Below are positions 44,883-53,602 of a stretch of 64,000 nt of DNA, piece after piece. Source of the DNA: Ruminococcus flavefaciens ATCC 19208 (GTDB taxonomy: Bacteria; Bacillota; Clostridia; Oscillospirales; Ruminococcaceae); NCBI RefSeq assembly GCF_000518765.1, contig NZ_KI912490.1:238712-302711 (forward strand), in the 5' to 3' direction. Under the pieces are notes generated by a model that did not search any database, had not been told where the DNA came from, and saw nothing but the letters and a program-made list of their open reading frames with translations. Every line of letters begins with the position of its first letter. Position 1 is the first letter of the stretch. The position numbers and the translations under genes are program-made.

Positions 44883-46433
44883 ATGAGCCTAAAACGTAAT
44901 ATCGCAGGTATTTCTGCTCTTGGAATTATTGGTGCTCTTTCATTAACCGCAGTTTCATCGTTAAATAACAACGATAATACCGCAAATGCTGCTGCAAAAT
45001 TCGGCGATATAAACTCTGACGGCTATATTGATGCTGTCGATGCTTCTATTATACTTAAATATTATTCCTATGCGTCAACTTGTGAAGGTACTCCCACTGC
45101 TTTGGAAGAGTTCATGAAAAAGAATACTGATACGACCGAACCTTCAACTACGGATAAAAAAATAAGTCTCAAAACAGGGGGAGAAACTTTTACTATTCTT
45201 TCATGGAGCGATACTGATATACCAAATCTTATTTCAAGCTGGAGAGGCATTTATGAAGGAGATATAATTAAATATTTCAATTCTCCGACGGATTATGACA
45301 TAACAGCACCTTCAGGTGCAAAAATAAACTTCATCAACGTAAATTCAGCAGGCAGCTATGCTTCGGAATACTATGACGAGATATTCAATCAGGGCGATGA
45401 TGTGGATGTATACTTTGTCGAACCATACTGGGCTTTGAATTATATGGATAATGATAAACTCTCTGCACCTCTTTCAGATATAGGCATAACGGAAGATGAT
45501 ATGAGCGAATGGTATCCTTATACAAAGAAACTTGCAAAAAACAGCAACGGTGTATTAAAATCTGTTCCTTATAATATTGCTCCGGGAGCTTTTGTATACC
45601 GTTCAGACCTTGCCGAGGAGTATCTCGGAGTCAAGACTTCCGAAGAAATGCAGGCAGCTATAGGAGACTGGGATAAGTTTTCGGGTTCGGCAAAAACTAT
45701 CGCTGAAAAATCGGAAGGAAAAGTGGCTCTTGCCGATTCTCTCGGAGGTATGTGGGAAGCTTTTTCCTGTGGAAGATTTGATTTCACTGCAAGCGGAAAT
45801 ATATCAGATCTGAGTAATGATGTCAAGTACTTTGCTGATATGGCTAAGGGGCTTTGGAACGTCGGCGGTGTTGCAAGGAACGCTCAGTGGACTGATGAAT
45901 GGCAACAAGCAGGTCAGAAAAGTCTTTGTATGGGCTATTTTGTACCTTCATGGGCATTTTTTTACAATGACAGCTTTGTGTGTGAAGCAACGTCAAAACA
46001 GCCCGGAAACTGGAGTATATGCGTAGGTCCGCAGGCATACTGCTGGGGAGGTAACGATATAATTGTCAACCCGTCTACAGATAACGGCGATGATGTAAGG
46101 AGCTTTATCCTTTCTTCTGCTTTCAATTCTGAAAATATGAAGCGGCTTGCTTATTTTGATAATATGCCAAACAATATGTCTGCCAATGCGCAGCTTGCAA
46201 AAGATAACCTGTGGCATGATACGAAAATGATAGATATACTAAATGCAGAGAATTATTATGCTATTTTCGATCAAAGTGCAAGAAAAATTGATATGAAAAG
46301 TTATTCATCTTATGATGAAACCATTAAATCCGATATTATAGAGGCAATTAAGGACTCATATATTGATATCGGACAAAGCTGGGATGATACCATGAAAGCA
46401 ATACAGGATGAGATAAATAAAATTAAACCTTAA
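44883..46433 (+). CDS. Solute-binding-like protein with N-terminal dockerin-like EF hand
   Basis: A 516-residue exported protein. A signal peptide (GISALGIIGALSLTAVSS) has no lipobox Cys, so it is not lipid-anchored. Residues about 39-60 form one EF-hand/dockerin half (FGDINSDGYIDAVDASIILK). After a short Thr-rich linker, residues about 95-510 match an extracellular solute-binding protein of ABC sugar importers (FTILSWSDTDIPNL, DVYFVEPYWALNYMDNDKL, LKSVPYNIAPGAFVYRSD, QSLCMGYFVPSWAF-like blocks). No ABC permease or ATPase is nearby. It may capture a ligand at the cell surface or cellulosome instead of feeding a transporter. Confidence 0.82.
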   Translation: MSLKRNIAGISALGIIGALSLTAVSSLNNNDNTANAAAKFGDINSDGYIDAVDASIILKYYSYASTCEGTPTALEEFMKKNTDTTEPSTTDKKISLKTGGETFTILSWSDTDIPNLISSWRGIYEGDIIKYFNSPTDYDITAPSGAKINFINVNSAGSYASEYYDEIFNQGDDVDVYFVEPYWALNYMDNDKLSAPLSDIGITEDDMSEWYPYTKKLAKNSNGVLKSVPYNIAPGAFVYRSDLAEEYLGVKTSEEMQAAIGDWDKFSGSAKTIAEKSEGKVALADSLGGMWEAFSCGRFDFTASGNISDLSNDVKYFADMAKGLWNVGGVARNAQWTDEWQQAGQKSLCMGYFVPSWAFFYNDSFVCEATSKQPGNWSICVGPQAYCWGGNDIIVNPSTDNGDDVRSFILSSAFNSENMKRLAYFDNMPNNMSANAQLAKDNLWHDTKMIDILNAENYYAIFDQSARKIDMKSYSSYDETIKSDIIEAIKDSYIDIGQSWDDTMKAIQDEINKIKP

Positions 46434-46472
46434 CTGAAATATTAACAGATAGTTCGATATTAAGTGATTATT

Positions 46473-47690
46473 ATGAAAATACTGAATTTACATGGCTTCA
46501 TGGGTGAAGCTGATAACAAGAATTACAAGGCATTATGTGAAATTATCTCACCTGATGATATAATATCTCCACAGCTTAAATATATGGAAACTTCCCCGAC
46601 TGAGCTTCTCGAACAGCTTTCGGATATGTTGGATTCCGATGACTTTATATTTGTGGGACAGAGTCTTGGCGGCTGGTATGCAGACAAGCTGAGCAGAAAG
46701 TTCAGGCGTCCGTGTATACTTACAAATCCATGCTATTATCCCCATGAACTGGAGCTTATAGCAGCTTCAGGCATACCTGTGGAGTTTTTGGAGCAGTATA
46801 GAGATATGTCTGTCAGCACTCAAAATGAACGGGCATATACCTTGTGCAGTGACGGTGATACCGTTCTTCCCGACAACTATAAAAACTGCCAAAAACTTTC
46901 GGAGCAGGTTATAGGAGTTCACGGCAGCCACAGCACTATCGAGGATATTGGTGAGCATATTTCAGAGCTGCTTACTCAGATAAATAATGATCGTCTGCTG
47001 CTGTTTTTAGGCAGAGGTTCTGCGTTTGCCGATGAACATAATTCAGCATTCTTTGTTGAGGACAATGAGCTTGTTCTTATAGACTGTCCTGCAACTTCCT
47101 ATCAGAAGGTCAAGAAAATGAACTTGGAGCAGTACGACAACATCTATATCCTTGTCACTCACACTCACGGTGACCACAGCGGCGGCGTAGGAACAATGCT
47201 GCAATATGTATGGTTTGCAAGCCATATGAAGAAAAAAGTGACTATCGTTGCTCCGTCAGCTGAGGTCAGAGACGACCTGCTTCTGCTGCTTATGAGAATT
47301 GAGGGCTGCGAAGCTGAGTGGTTCAATATTGTTACAGCTGATGAACTGAACAGGAAGTGGTTCGCTGAAGCCGTGCCGACCACTCACGTTAAGCCGCTTG
47401 AGGGAAAGTGTTATGGCTATCATCTGAATATTCACGGAAATAACGTAGTTTACACAGGTGATACCGCAACGCTTGAGCCCTTTAAGCCTCTGTTGAAAAG
47501 AGGTTCATTCCTTTATACCGAAGCGGCGTACTATAAAAGCGAAGTTCATCTATATCTGAAAGAAATGCTGCCCGAGTTCATAAAGCTTTCGGACAGCGGT
47601 GTTCACGTTTATCTCATGCATCTTGATGTTGAATGCGAGATAAAGAATTTGATCGAAGGAACATATCTGAGACTTGCAGAATTATATTAA
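46473..47690 (+). CDS. Alpha/beta-hydrolase (YqiA-like) fused to metallo-beta-lactamase
   Basis: A 405-residue two-domain protein. Residues 1-175 match a small esterase of the YqiA/UPF0227 type: start MKILNLHGFMGE, nucleophile Ser in FVGQSLGGWYADKL, and late Asp and His in SDGDTVLP and GVHGSHSTIED. Residues about 180-405 are a metallo-beta-lactamase fold: THTHGDHSGGVG metal site, VPTTHVKP, YTGDTATLE and a final His in YLMHLDVE. Either half could cleave an ester or phosphoester. The ATG is used; the frame also has a GTG three codons earlier. The upstream site AAGTGA is weak. Confidence 0.85.
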   Translation: MKILNLHGFMGEADNKNYKALCEIISPDDIISPQLKYMETSPTELLEQLSDMLDSDDFIFVGQSLGGWYADKLSRKFRRPCILTNPCYYPHELELIAASGIPVEFLEQYRDMSVSTQNERAYTLCSDGDTVLPDNYKNCQKLSEQVIGVHGSHSTIEDIGEHISELLTQINNDRLLLFLGRGSAFADEHNSAFFVEDNELVLIDCPATSYQKVKKMNLEQYDNIYILVTHTHGDHSGGVGTMLQYVWFASHMKKKVTIVAPSAEVRDDLLLLLMRIEGCEAEWFNIVTADELNRKWFAEAVPTTHVKPLEGKCYGYHLNIHGNNVVYTGDTATLEPFKPLLKRGSFLYTEAAYYKSEVHLYLKEMLPEFIKLSDSGVHVYLMHLDVECEIKNLIEGTYLRLAELY

Positions 47691-47724
47691 TACTGTTATC
47701 GTTGATATGCTTATTGCTATAATT

Positions 47725-47750
47725 GAAAAGTGCCTCCGAAAGGAGGCACT
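47725..47750. terminator. Bidirectional terminator
   Basis: Stem AGTGCCTCC/GGAGGCACT with loop GAAA; T-rich on the minus side (ACTTTTC) and partly on the plus side, between converging genes. Confidence 0.8.
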
Positions 47751-47760
47751 GCTTTAAGTT

Positions 47761-49431
47761 TTATTTGCATTCTGTACATATATATTCGGGAACTGTACGG
47801 TCGTTGATAACGGATTCATACAGCCTCCAGCCGCCTGCAAGATTATAGCAGTCATAGCCGTTTCCGCTGAGTATTCGGCAGGCTATATAGCTTCTTAAAC
47901 CACTGTGGCAATGAACGTATACAGGCTTGTCCTTAGGCAGCTTATCAAGATTGTCGCGCAGGGTGTCAAGTGGAATATTAATAAAGCCGTCTATCATTCC
48001 GCGGGCAATTTCTGTCTTTGTACGCACATCAAGAAGAGTAATACTTTCGTCTCGCGGAAGCTTTTCAATATCCTGCCAGAAGAACTGCTTTATCGTACCG
48101 TTTATGACGTTCTCGGCAACAAATCCAGCCATATTCACGGGATCCTTTGCACTTCCGAAAGGCGGAGCATAGCAGAGTTCAAGCTCTTTCAGGTCGGTAA
48201 CTTCTGCACCGAAACGGATAGCTGCCGCAAGCACGTCCATACGCTTGTCCACGCCGTCAAAGCCCACTATCTGAGCACCGAGAAGCTTCTTTGTATTCTT
48301 GTCCCACAGCACCTTTACTGACATATTTGTCGCATTGGGATAATATGATGCGTGAGAAGCAGAATATGTGTAGGTCTTGTCATAGTCGATACCCTCAGCT
48401 GAGGCACGTTTTTCGTTAAGTCCAGTTGTGGCAACTGTCATATCGAACAGCTTCAGAACAGCCGAGCCCTGGGTGCCCTTGTACTCCGAAGGAATACCTG
48501 ATATATTATCGGCAGCAATTCGTCCCTGTTTGTTTGCAGGACCTGCAAGCGGTATGAACGCAGCTGAGCCCGTTACGAAGTCCTTTACCTCAACAGCGTC
48601 ACCCACAGCGTAAATATCAGGATAGTTTGTCTGCATATGGCTGTTCACTATTATGCTGCTCCTTGAGTTTAGAGAAATACCGCATTCCTTAGCAAGTGAA
48701 GTCTCGGGACGGACTCCCACGGACATTATGACCAAATCGGCTTCGATACTGTCCTTTTGCAGAATGACTTTATTATCGGTCATCTCCGTGACACCGTTGT
48801 TCAGGAACAGCCTTATTCCTTTGCTTCTGATATAGCGGTGAACATCGGCTGCTATGTCGGCATCAAGAGGTGCAATAAGGTGGTCGGAAAGCTCAACTAT
48901 TGATACTTCAAGACCTGCGTTTGCAAGATTTTCTGCCATTTCAGCTCCGATATATCCGCCGCCCACAACTACAGCTTTTTTCGGCTTATTGTTGTCAACA
49001 AAGCCTTTTATCTTCATAGTGTCGGGGATATTTCGCAGCGTGAATACATGAGGCAGTTCAATGCCGCTGATATTCGGGCGAATTGGTTCAGCTCCCGGTG
49101 AGAGTATGAGCTTGTCGAAGGTCTCATCGTACTCTTCACCTGTATCGGCATTGCGCACGGTTACTGTATGAGCTTCAGGAAATATCTTAACAGCTTCGCT
49201 TTTTATACGCACATCAATATTGAAACGTTTGCGGAAGCTCTCGGGAGTCTGCAAAGTAAGCATATTCCTGTCGGTTATCTCTCCGCCGATAAAATACGGC
49301 AGGCCGCAGTTGGCAAAGGAGATATAGTCTCCTCGTTCGAGAATGATTATCTCATCTTTTTCATTTAAACGTCTCAGTCTTGCGGCTGCGGAAGCTCCTC
49401 CTGCAACACCGCCTACGATAATAGTTTTCAT
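47761..49431 (-). CDS. CoA-disulfide reductase-like enzyme with rhodanese domain
   Basis: A 556-residue flavoprotein of the CoA-disulfide reductase/NADH oxidase group. The FAD fold begins IIVGGVAGGASAAARLRRL; the single redox Cys is in ISFANCGLPYFIGG; the NAD(P)H fold is AVVVGGGYIGAEMAENLA; IYAVGDAVEV closes the FAD site. After about residue 450 a rhodanese domain follows (LLDVRTKTEI, active Cys in VYVHCHSGLRSYI), ending ICTECK. Such fusions reduce CoA persulfide or polysulfide. The start codon is 25 bases from that of a divergent Crp/Fnr regulator. Confidence 0.94.
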   Translation of the reverse strand: MKTIIVGGVAGGASAAARLRRLNEKDEIIILERGDYISFANCGLPYFIGGEITDRNMLTLQTPESFRKRFNIDVRIKSEAVKIFPEAHTVTVRNADTGEEYDETFDKLILSPGAEPIRPNISGIELPHVFTLRNIPDTMKIKGFVDNNKPKKAVVVGGGYIGAEMAENLANAGLEVSIVELSDHLIAPLDADIAADVHRYIRSKGIRLFLNNGVTEMTDNKVILQKDSIEADLVIMSVGVRPETSLAKECGISLNSRSSIIVNSHMQTNYPDIYAVGDAVEVKDFVTGSAAFIPLAGPANKQGRIAADNISGIPSEYKGTQGSAVLKLFDMTVATTGLNEKRASAEGIDYDKTYTYSASHASYYPNATNMSVKVLWDKNTKKLLGAQIVGFDGVDKRMDVLAAAIRFGAEVTDLKELELCYAPPFGSAKDPVNMAGFVAENVINGTIKQFFWQDIEKLPRDESITLLDVRTKTEIARGMIDGFINIPLDTLRDNLDKLPKDKPVYVHCHSGLRSYIACRILSGNGYDCYNLAGGWRLYESVINDRTVPEYICTECK

Positions 49432-49456
49432 TTTTCTACCTCCGAAAGGAAAAATT

Positions 49457-50119
49457 ATGTTTGAAGAGATCTACAGTGAATTATTCCCGTTCTGGGAAAA
49501 AATATCAGCTGATGACCGCAAGTATATCTGTGATAGCTCTGCGGTACATAAATACGAAAAAGGTACTAACCTCCACAACGGCAGCGAATGCTCGGGAGTT
49601 ATATTCGTTCGCAGCGGAAGTCTCCGTGTGTATATAATGTCAGAGGACGGCAAGGATGTGACTCTGTACCGCCTGCACAAGGGTGATATGTGTATGCTGT
49701 CGGCTTCCTGTGTTTTGCAGTCCATAACATTTGAAGTTGTTATAGACGCTGAGGAGGACAGCGAATGCTGCATAATCAGCGGTCACGCTTTCAAGCAGGT
49801 CTCGGAGCGCAATCCCGAGATAAGGATATTTTCCCTTGAAACAGCCGTTTCGCGCTTCTCCGATGTTATGTGGGTAATGCAGCAGATTATGTTCATGAGT
49901 CTTGACAAGCGCCTTGCAATATTCCTCCATGATGAAGCTCTGCGCATCGGATCAGACAATATCCGGCTCACACAGGAGCAGATAGCGAAGTACATCGGCT
50001 CTGCCCGTGAAGTGGTTTCACGAATGCTGAAATACTTCGCTAACGAGGGCATAGTTGAGGTATCTCGCAAGGGTATCAAAATACTTGACAAGAAGCGTCT
50101 GCGCGGCTTAACCCTTTAA
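49457..50119 (+). CDS. Crp/Fnr-family transcriptional regulator
   Basis: A 220-residue regulator: cyclic-nucleotide-binding beta-roll (about 20-125, VIFVRSGSLRVYIMS and MCMLSASCVL), dimer helix (RFSDVMWVMQQIMFM), and a C-terminal winged HTH (IRLTQEQIAKYIGSAREVVS, RMLKYFANEGIVEVSRKGI). The Fnr-type N-terminal Cys cluster is absent, though several other Cys are present, so it may sense redox or a small ligand. The start follows GAAAGGA. It diverges from the CoA-disulfide reductase gene, and its last 12 bases overlap the end of trxA on the opposite strand. Confidence 0.92.
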   Translation: MFEEIYSELFPFWEKISADDRKYICDSSAVHKYEKGTNLHNGSECSGVIFVRSGSLRVYIMSEDGKDVTLYRLHKGDMCMLSASCVLQSITFEVVIDAEEDSECCIISGHAFKQVSERNPEIRIFSLETAVSRFSDVMWVMQQIMFMSLDKRLAIFLHDEALRIGSDNIRLTQEQIAKYIGSAREVVSRMLKYFANEGIVEVSRKGIKILDKKRLRGLTL

Positions 50120-50416
50120 CATATCGAGAATAGCTGACTTCGGACGAGCTCCGACCGCACGTGCCGTAACCGTTCCGCTTTTCATAACTGCAAGCATGGG
50201 GATGCTTGAAACTCCGAATGCTTCGGCAAGCTCGGGCTGATCGTCAACGTTGACCTTGCCTACTGTAAATTCACTGTGCTCTTCAGCTATCTCGTCAACA
50301 AGAGGCGATACCATTCTGCACGGTCCGCACCAGTCTGCGTAAAAGTCCAGAAGAACAGGCTTTTCACTTGCTCTTACCTCTGCGAAATTTTCCTTTGTAA
50401 CATTTAAAACTGTCAT
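50108..50416 (-). CDS. trxA: Thioredoxin
   Basis: A 102-residue thioredoxin, the small cytoplasmic dithiol reductant. The active site is FYADWCGPCRMVSPL, the conserved cis-Pro is in SSIPMLAVMKSG, and the length is standard. It has its own ribosome site (GAAAGGAAG) and an unusual inverted repeat in its promoter region. Its 3' end overlaps the convergent Crp/Fnr gene by 12 bases. No thioredoxin reductase gene is nearby. Confidence 0.96.
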   Translation of the reverse strand: MTVLNVTKENFAEVRASEKPVLLDFYADWCGPCRMVSPLVDEIAEEHSEFTVGKVNVDDQPELAEAFGVSSIPMLAVMKSGTVTARAVGARPKSAILDMLKG

Positions 50417-50450
50417 ATCAATACTTCCTTTCTAATTTTATTGTATCTTT

Positions 50451-50484
50451 ATTATATCATAAAAGCGAAGCGTTATGATATAAT
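50451..50484. repeat. Perfect 12-base inverted repeat carrying -10 boxes in both directions
   Basis: ATTATATCATAA and its exact complement TTATGATATAAT are separated by 10 bases. Each arm contains a TATAAT facing outward on its strand. The left one is 35 bases upstream of trxA and may be its -10, though no good -35 is seen. It could be an operator. Confidence 0.7.
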
Positions 50485-50545
50485 TGCCCGATATGCAGGG
50501 AGCAAATCTTTAATTTGCGTATCTGCAAGGGCTTTTAAATCAATT

Positions 50546-50571
50546 ATAATGAATGCTTTTTCATTCATTAT
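50546..50571 (-). terminator. Hairpin after the membrane Fe-S gene
   Basis: Ten-pair stem ATAATGAATG/CATTCATTAT just past the stop, reading in the minus direction, with an AT-rich tail. Confidence 0.6.
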
Positions 50572-50577
50572 ATACGA

Positions 50578-51177
50578 TTATTTAGCGTCAGTCTGTGACT
50601 TTGTCACGTGTTTTGCTTTGCATATGAGCTGAGTCATAGTGCCCATAGGACAGTATACGCACCATGAACGAGGCTTGAAAAGAATCATAGTCAAAAAGCC
50701 GAGTATGGTCGAAGTGAGCATGATGCTGTAAAATCCGAATGCAAACTGTGCCACACCGTCCGAGAATATTGTTCCGTGATAAGCCCACTGCCACGGCACT
50801 TTGAATGTCCACAGCAGCTTTATTTTCTGTCCGAGAGGACGCTGACCTGCGAATACAAGATATGTGTTCCAGAGCATTATGAAAAACATGGTAAAGAAGA
50901 ATATGAGAAATCCATATCGGAAGTATTTGGATTTCATCCATTTCGGCATATCTTTTTTACGTGAAAGTCCGAAATGTCCGCCGAGCATGGAGAAAAGCTG
51001 TCCGCGTCCGCAGAATTTATTGCAGTATGCTTTGTTTCCCCAACCGATAGAAATGACGAGCGGTGCGATAAAGCATATCATACCCAGCAATGCAAATAGT
51101 ATATTCACAAATCCGAGTATAAGGTAAGTCAGTGAGAAAATCCACAGGTAATCGTACCATTTTTTCTTAGCTTTCAT
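50578..51177 (-). CDS. Membrane 4Fe-4S protein (NapH/NosR-like)
   Basis: A 199-residue membrane protein with about four or five helices and two cysteine motifs, CNKFCGRGQLF after helix 2 and WCVYCPMGTMTQLIC near the end, as in NapH/NosR-type electron-transfer proteins. It should pass electrons between the ferredoxin encoded upstream and a membrane or outer partner. The Met in MKAKKKWYDYL is chosen because GAGGAGG lies seven bases before it. It overlaps the ferredoxin gene by 11 bases, so both are translated together. Confidence 0.82.
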   Translation of the reverse strand: MKAKKKWYDYLWIFSLTYLILGFVNILFALLGMICFIAPLVISIGWGNKAYCNKFCGRGQLFSMLGGHFGLSRKKDMPKWMKSKYFRYGFLIFFFTMFFIMLWNTYLVFAGQRPLGQKIKLLWTFKVPWQWAYHGTIFSDGVAQFAFGFYSIMLTSTILGFLTMILFKPRSWCVYCPMGTMTQLICKAKHVTKSQTDAK

Positions 51178-51367
51178 GGTTTGCCTCCTCAAGTGTGATA
51201 ATGCTTGCAGGGCACTCTTTGGCACATTTTCCGCAGCCTATGCAAAGTGTTTCGTCAATGACAGCATTTACGCCATGAGGAACGCTTATAGCTCCCATCG
51301 GACAGACCTTCACACAGCAGCCGCAGGCTGCGCACATACTTGTATCAACTATTGCTTTTCGTTTCAT
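51167..51367 (-). CDS. 2[4Fe-4S] ferredoxin
   Basis: A 66-residue ferredoxin with two complete cluster motifs: CAACGCCVKVCPMGAIS and CIGCGKCAKECPASII. The first motif has an extra Cys. It is a low-potential electron carrier, here first gene of a pair with a membrane Fe-S protein. The ribosome site is AGGAGG, and a Crp/Fnr-like palindrome is placed about 41 bases upstream of the likely transcription start. Confidence 0.94.
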   Translation of the reverse strand: MKRKAIVDTSMCAACGCCVKVCPMGAISVPHGVNAVIDETLCIGCGKCAKECPASIITLEEANHES

Positions 51368-51414
51368 ATCATCGCCTCCTGTGTTATAGTATACAACAGG
51401 AGGTATTTTTTATC

Positions 51415-51429
51415 TGTGACAAAGTCACA
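51415..51429. promoter_or_regulatory. Crp/Fnr-like palindrome before the ferredoxin operon
   Basis: TGTGACAAAGTCACA is a perfect 6-3-6 palindrome. If TATACT (minus strand, 51388-51393) is the -10 box, the palindrome centre lies near -41, the position of a class II activator site. A near copy is inside the end of the membrane Fe-S gene (50595-50609). The Crp/Fnr gene 1.3 kb away is the obvious candidate to bind it. Confidence 0.6.
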
Positions 51430-51561
51430 TTTAATTCAGGCGGATAGACAGCGGACGAGCTTTCGATGCGCATTATGCTGTAAAGTTGCGTGATATGTTG
51501 TAAAAAGGTTTGACGGTGAATGTCAGTTCTTTATTTTTTCAATAAATATTAGAAAAAGGTC

Positions 51562-51590
51562 TTGATTTTTTTTGAGGAGTGTGATATAAT
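51562..51590 (+). promoter_or_regulatory. Orphan promoter
   Basis: TTGATT, 17-base spacer, perfect TATAAT; no gene with a ribosome site follows within 800 bases. Confidence 0.6.
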
Positions 51591-51931
51591 ATGTAACTGA
51601 GTTATTCACAAACATATCCGTTTGAGAAACCAGCGTTTGAATTTATAAACTCTTCGATTTGAAATCATTTTTTCTTTGATCAGCAATATATATCATCACT
51701 TTATGATATACTTATCCTGTATTTATCCCTTTTGCATCCTGCGAGATTTTTACTCATGGCAAATCCTATTAATTGCTTGAGCTTGCTGTAGGTAAGTTCA
51801 TTCAGCGCAGAACTGTGTATGGTTATGGAACGGCAGGTCTATATTGCCGCAGCCTGATTAATTTTGATAAAATCTATGCACAGCATTACGCTTGTATTAT
51901 GTTTTTACGGTTTGCCGGACTTTACTTTTCA

Positions 51932-52042
51932 TTGACATAGCGATTGATTATACTGATAACACCTGACAGTTTCTAATATTGATAATAAGAGCTTCACATT
52001 TGTTTTATGCGATTTCATTATAACAAATCTGAAGCTCTTTTT
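51932..52042 (+). ncRNA. Candidate small RNA with its own promoter and terminator
   Basis: TTGACA and GATAAC 17 bases apart are followed within 30 bases by a long terminator stem (AAGAGCTTCA-C-ATTTGTT paired with its complement, one C-C mismatch) and five T. The transcript would be about 75 bases, mostly hairpin. No reading frame is present. It may equally be a stray terminator. Confidence 0.35.
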
Positions 52043-52417
52043 CTGTGCTTTTTCATTTTCAGGGTGGATATGATATTTGAAACAGAATCAGTTTTTTGCC
52101 TGATATGTGACTACTTGTATATTTATGAATAATTCAGTATTAATATGGACGTGAAAAGTCTGGGGGTGTGTTTTCGCAAGGTTGCACTGCGGAAAAGTCC
52201 TATAATGTGAAGCTCTGGATAAAAAGATAATACGGATACAATTGCGTGACCCGTATAAATTATCAGAGAGAACACATTGAATGAACCTTTTTGAAGTTTC
52301 GGGGCTTACTCTGCTGAGGGCAGCGTTTAAGCTGCTTTGATATCAAATGCCAACGGAGTACAGTACAGCGAAAAACAGCTTGTACTTAGTATCTTTTTAT
52401 ATCGGGGAGGAAATATA

Positions 52418-53602
52418 ATGAGCGAAACGCTTATGGAGAAGAAATCAAAGAAAATTTTAGTCGTAAATGGTATTTTACATGGCCATTTTACAGGAAGTGT
52501 TGAGATCGTCAGGGAACTGGCTTCAATGGGACATGATGTGACCTGTTATGTTATGGACGAATTTGCAGCCAGATTAGATGATGTTCCTGTAAAAAAGGTT
52601 GTGTATTCAGCTGATGTCAGTGAAATTGCAAAAAGATTACCGCCAACAGCTCCGCCTTTTGCAATTAATTCTTTTATGTTCGGAAAGGCAATAGATGTAC
52701 TTATCACATTATTGCTTAAAGATAAGACAGATTATGATTATTATGTTTTTGATTCGTTCTTTGATATTGAAGAAATGAATAAGGTATTAAATATCGACCC
52801 TTCAAAATTTGTTAAGATCTGTACTTCTTTCATTCTGACAGATGAAAACCTTCTGGATATTATGAAGGGCAGATTAATGGGCTTACAGGAAACCAATAAA
52901 AAATATAACATTAATTTACATGATTTTGTTGGACTTCATGTTACTCCGAATAAATTCAAAAAACTTATCCTGACTTCAAAATTCTTCCATTTAAGACCTG
53001 AAGATACAGATGATACATGCTATTTCATAGGTCCTCATATCGAAAAGAGAGTTGTGGATAACAGCTTTGATTTTAAGAAAGACGAGAATAAAAAATTACT
53101 GTATATTTCTTTAGGAACAGTTTTTGGCAAGGATCTTGCATTCTATCATCATTGTATCGAAGCATTTAAGGATTCTGAAGAATATCAGGTCATCGTATCT
53201 GTGGGAAAATTTGTTAATATCAAGCAGTACTTCACTGAGATACCAAAGAACTTCAGTATATATAATTATGTACCTCAGACTCAGCTTTTACCCGAAGTAG
53301 ATGTTTTCATTACTCATGCAGGCTTTAATTCGACATCAGAAGGTCTGGCAAATGGCGTTCCTATGGTTTTAGTTCCGCAGAAATATGACCAGTTTGACGT
53401 TTCAAGAACAGTTAAGAGATTAAATGCAGGCATATTCCTGAATAAGAATGAAATCGAAATAACACCTGATGTATTAAGAAATGCAGTAAAAGAAGCTTAT
53501 GATAACAGGGAAAACTTCAAAAAGGGCATTAATGAAATTATGGATTCGTTTAAAGAGGCAAGAAACAACAGAAAAGCAATTTACGAAAAGGTATTTGAAT
53601 AA
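52418..53602 (+). CDS. MGT-type (GT1) glycosyltransferase
   Basis: A 394-residue transferase of the UDP-glycosyltransferase/MGT family (GT-B fold). The N-terminal half binds the acceptor (NGILHGHFTGSVEIVRELAS, where glycans or small hydrophobic molecules bind). The C-terminal half binds the nucleotide sugar: LLYISLGTVFGKD, YVPQTQLLPEVDVFITHAGF, then STSEGLANGVPMVLVPQKYDQ. Relatives glycosylate macrolides, flavonoids or diacylglycerol. The start has GGGGAGG; the frame is open upstream without a ribosome site. It stands alone, so the acceptor is unknown. Confidence 0.9.
   Translation: MSETLMEKKSKKILVVNGILHGHFTGSVEIVRELASMGHDVTCYVMDEFAARLDDVPVKKVVYSADVSEIAKRLPPTAPPFAINSFMFGKAIDVLITLLLKDKTDYDYYVFDSFFDIEEMNKVLNIDPSKFVKICTSFILTDENLLDIMKGRLMGLQETNKKYNINLHDFVGLHVTPNKFKKLILTSKFFHLRPEDTDDTCYFIGPHIEKRVVDNSFDFKKDENKKLLYISLGTVFGKDLAFYHHCIEAFKDSEEYQVIVSVGKFVNIKQYFTEIPKNFSIYNYVPQTQLLPEVDVFITHAGFNSTSEGLANGVPMVLVPQKYDQFDVSRTVKRLNAGIFLNKNEIEITPDVLRNAVKEAYDNRENFKKGINEIMDSFKEARNNRKAIYEKVFE

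Larger units (their letters stand above)
51368..52417. other. Kilobase without a clear gene
   Basis: Holds a plus-strand promoter (51562-51590: TTGATT, 17, TATAAT), a second promoter-like pair (51932-51960: TTGACA, 17, GATAAC) and a strong terminator (51987-52042). On the minus strand at about 51701-51850 a frame without start reads SALNELTYSKLKQLIGFAMS then KNLAGCKRDKYR and stops; it may be the tail of a lost gene, which I cannot name. The last 300 bases, before the glycosyltransferase, hold an imperfect hairpin (GATAAT...ATTATC, 52227-52264). Confidence 0.5.
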
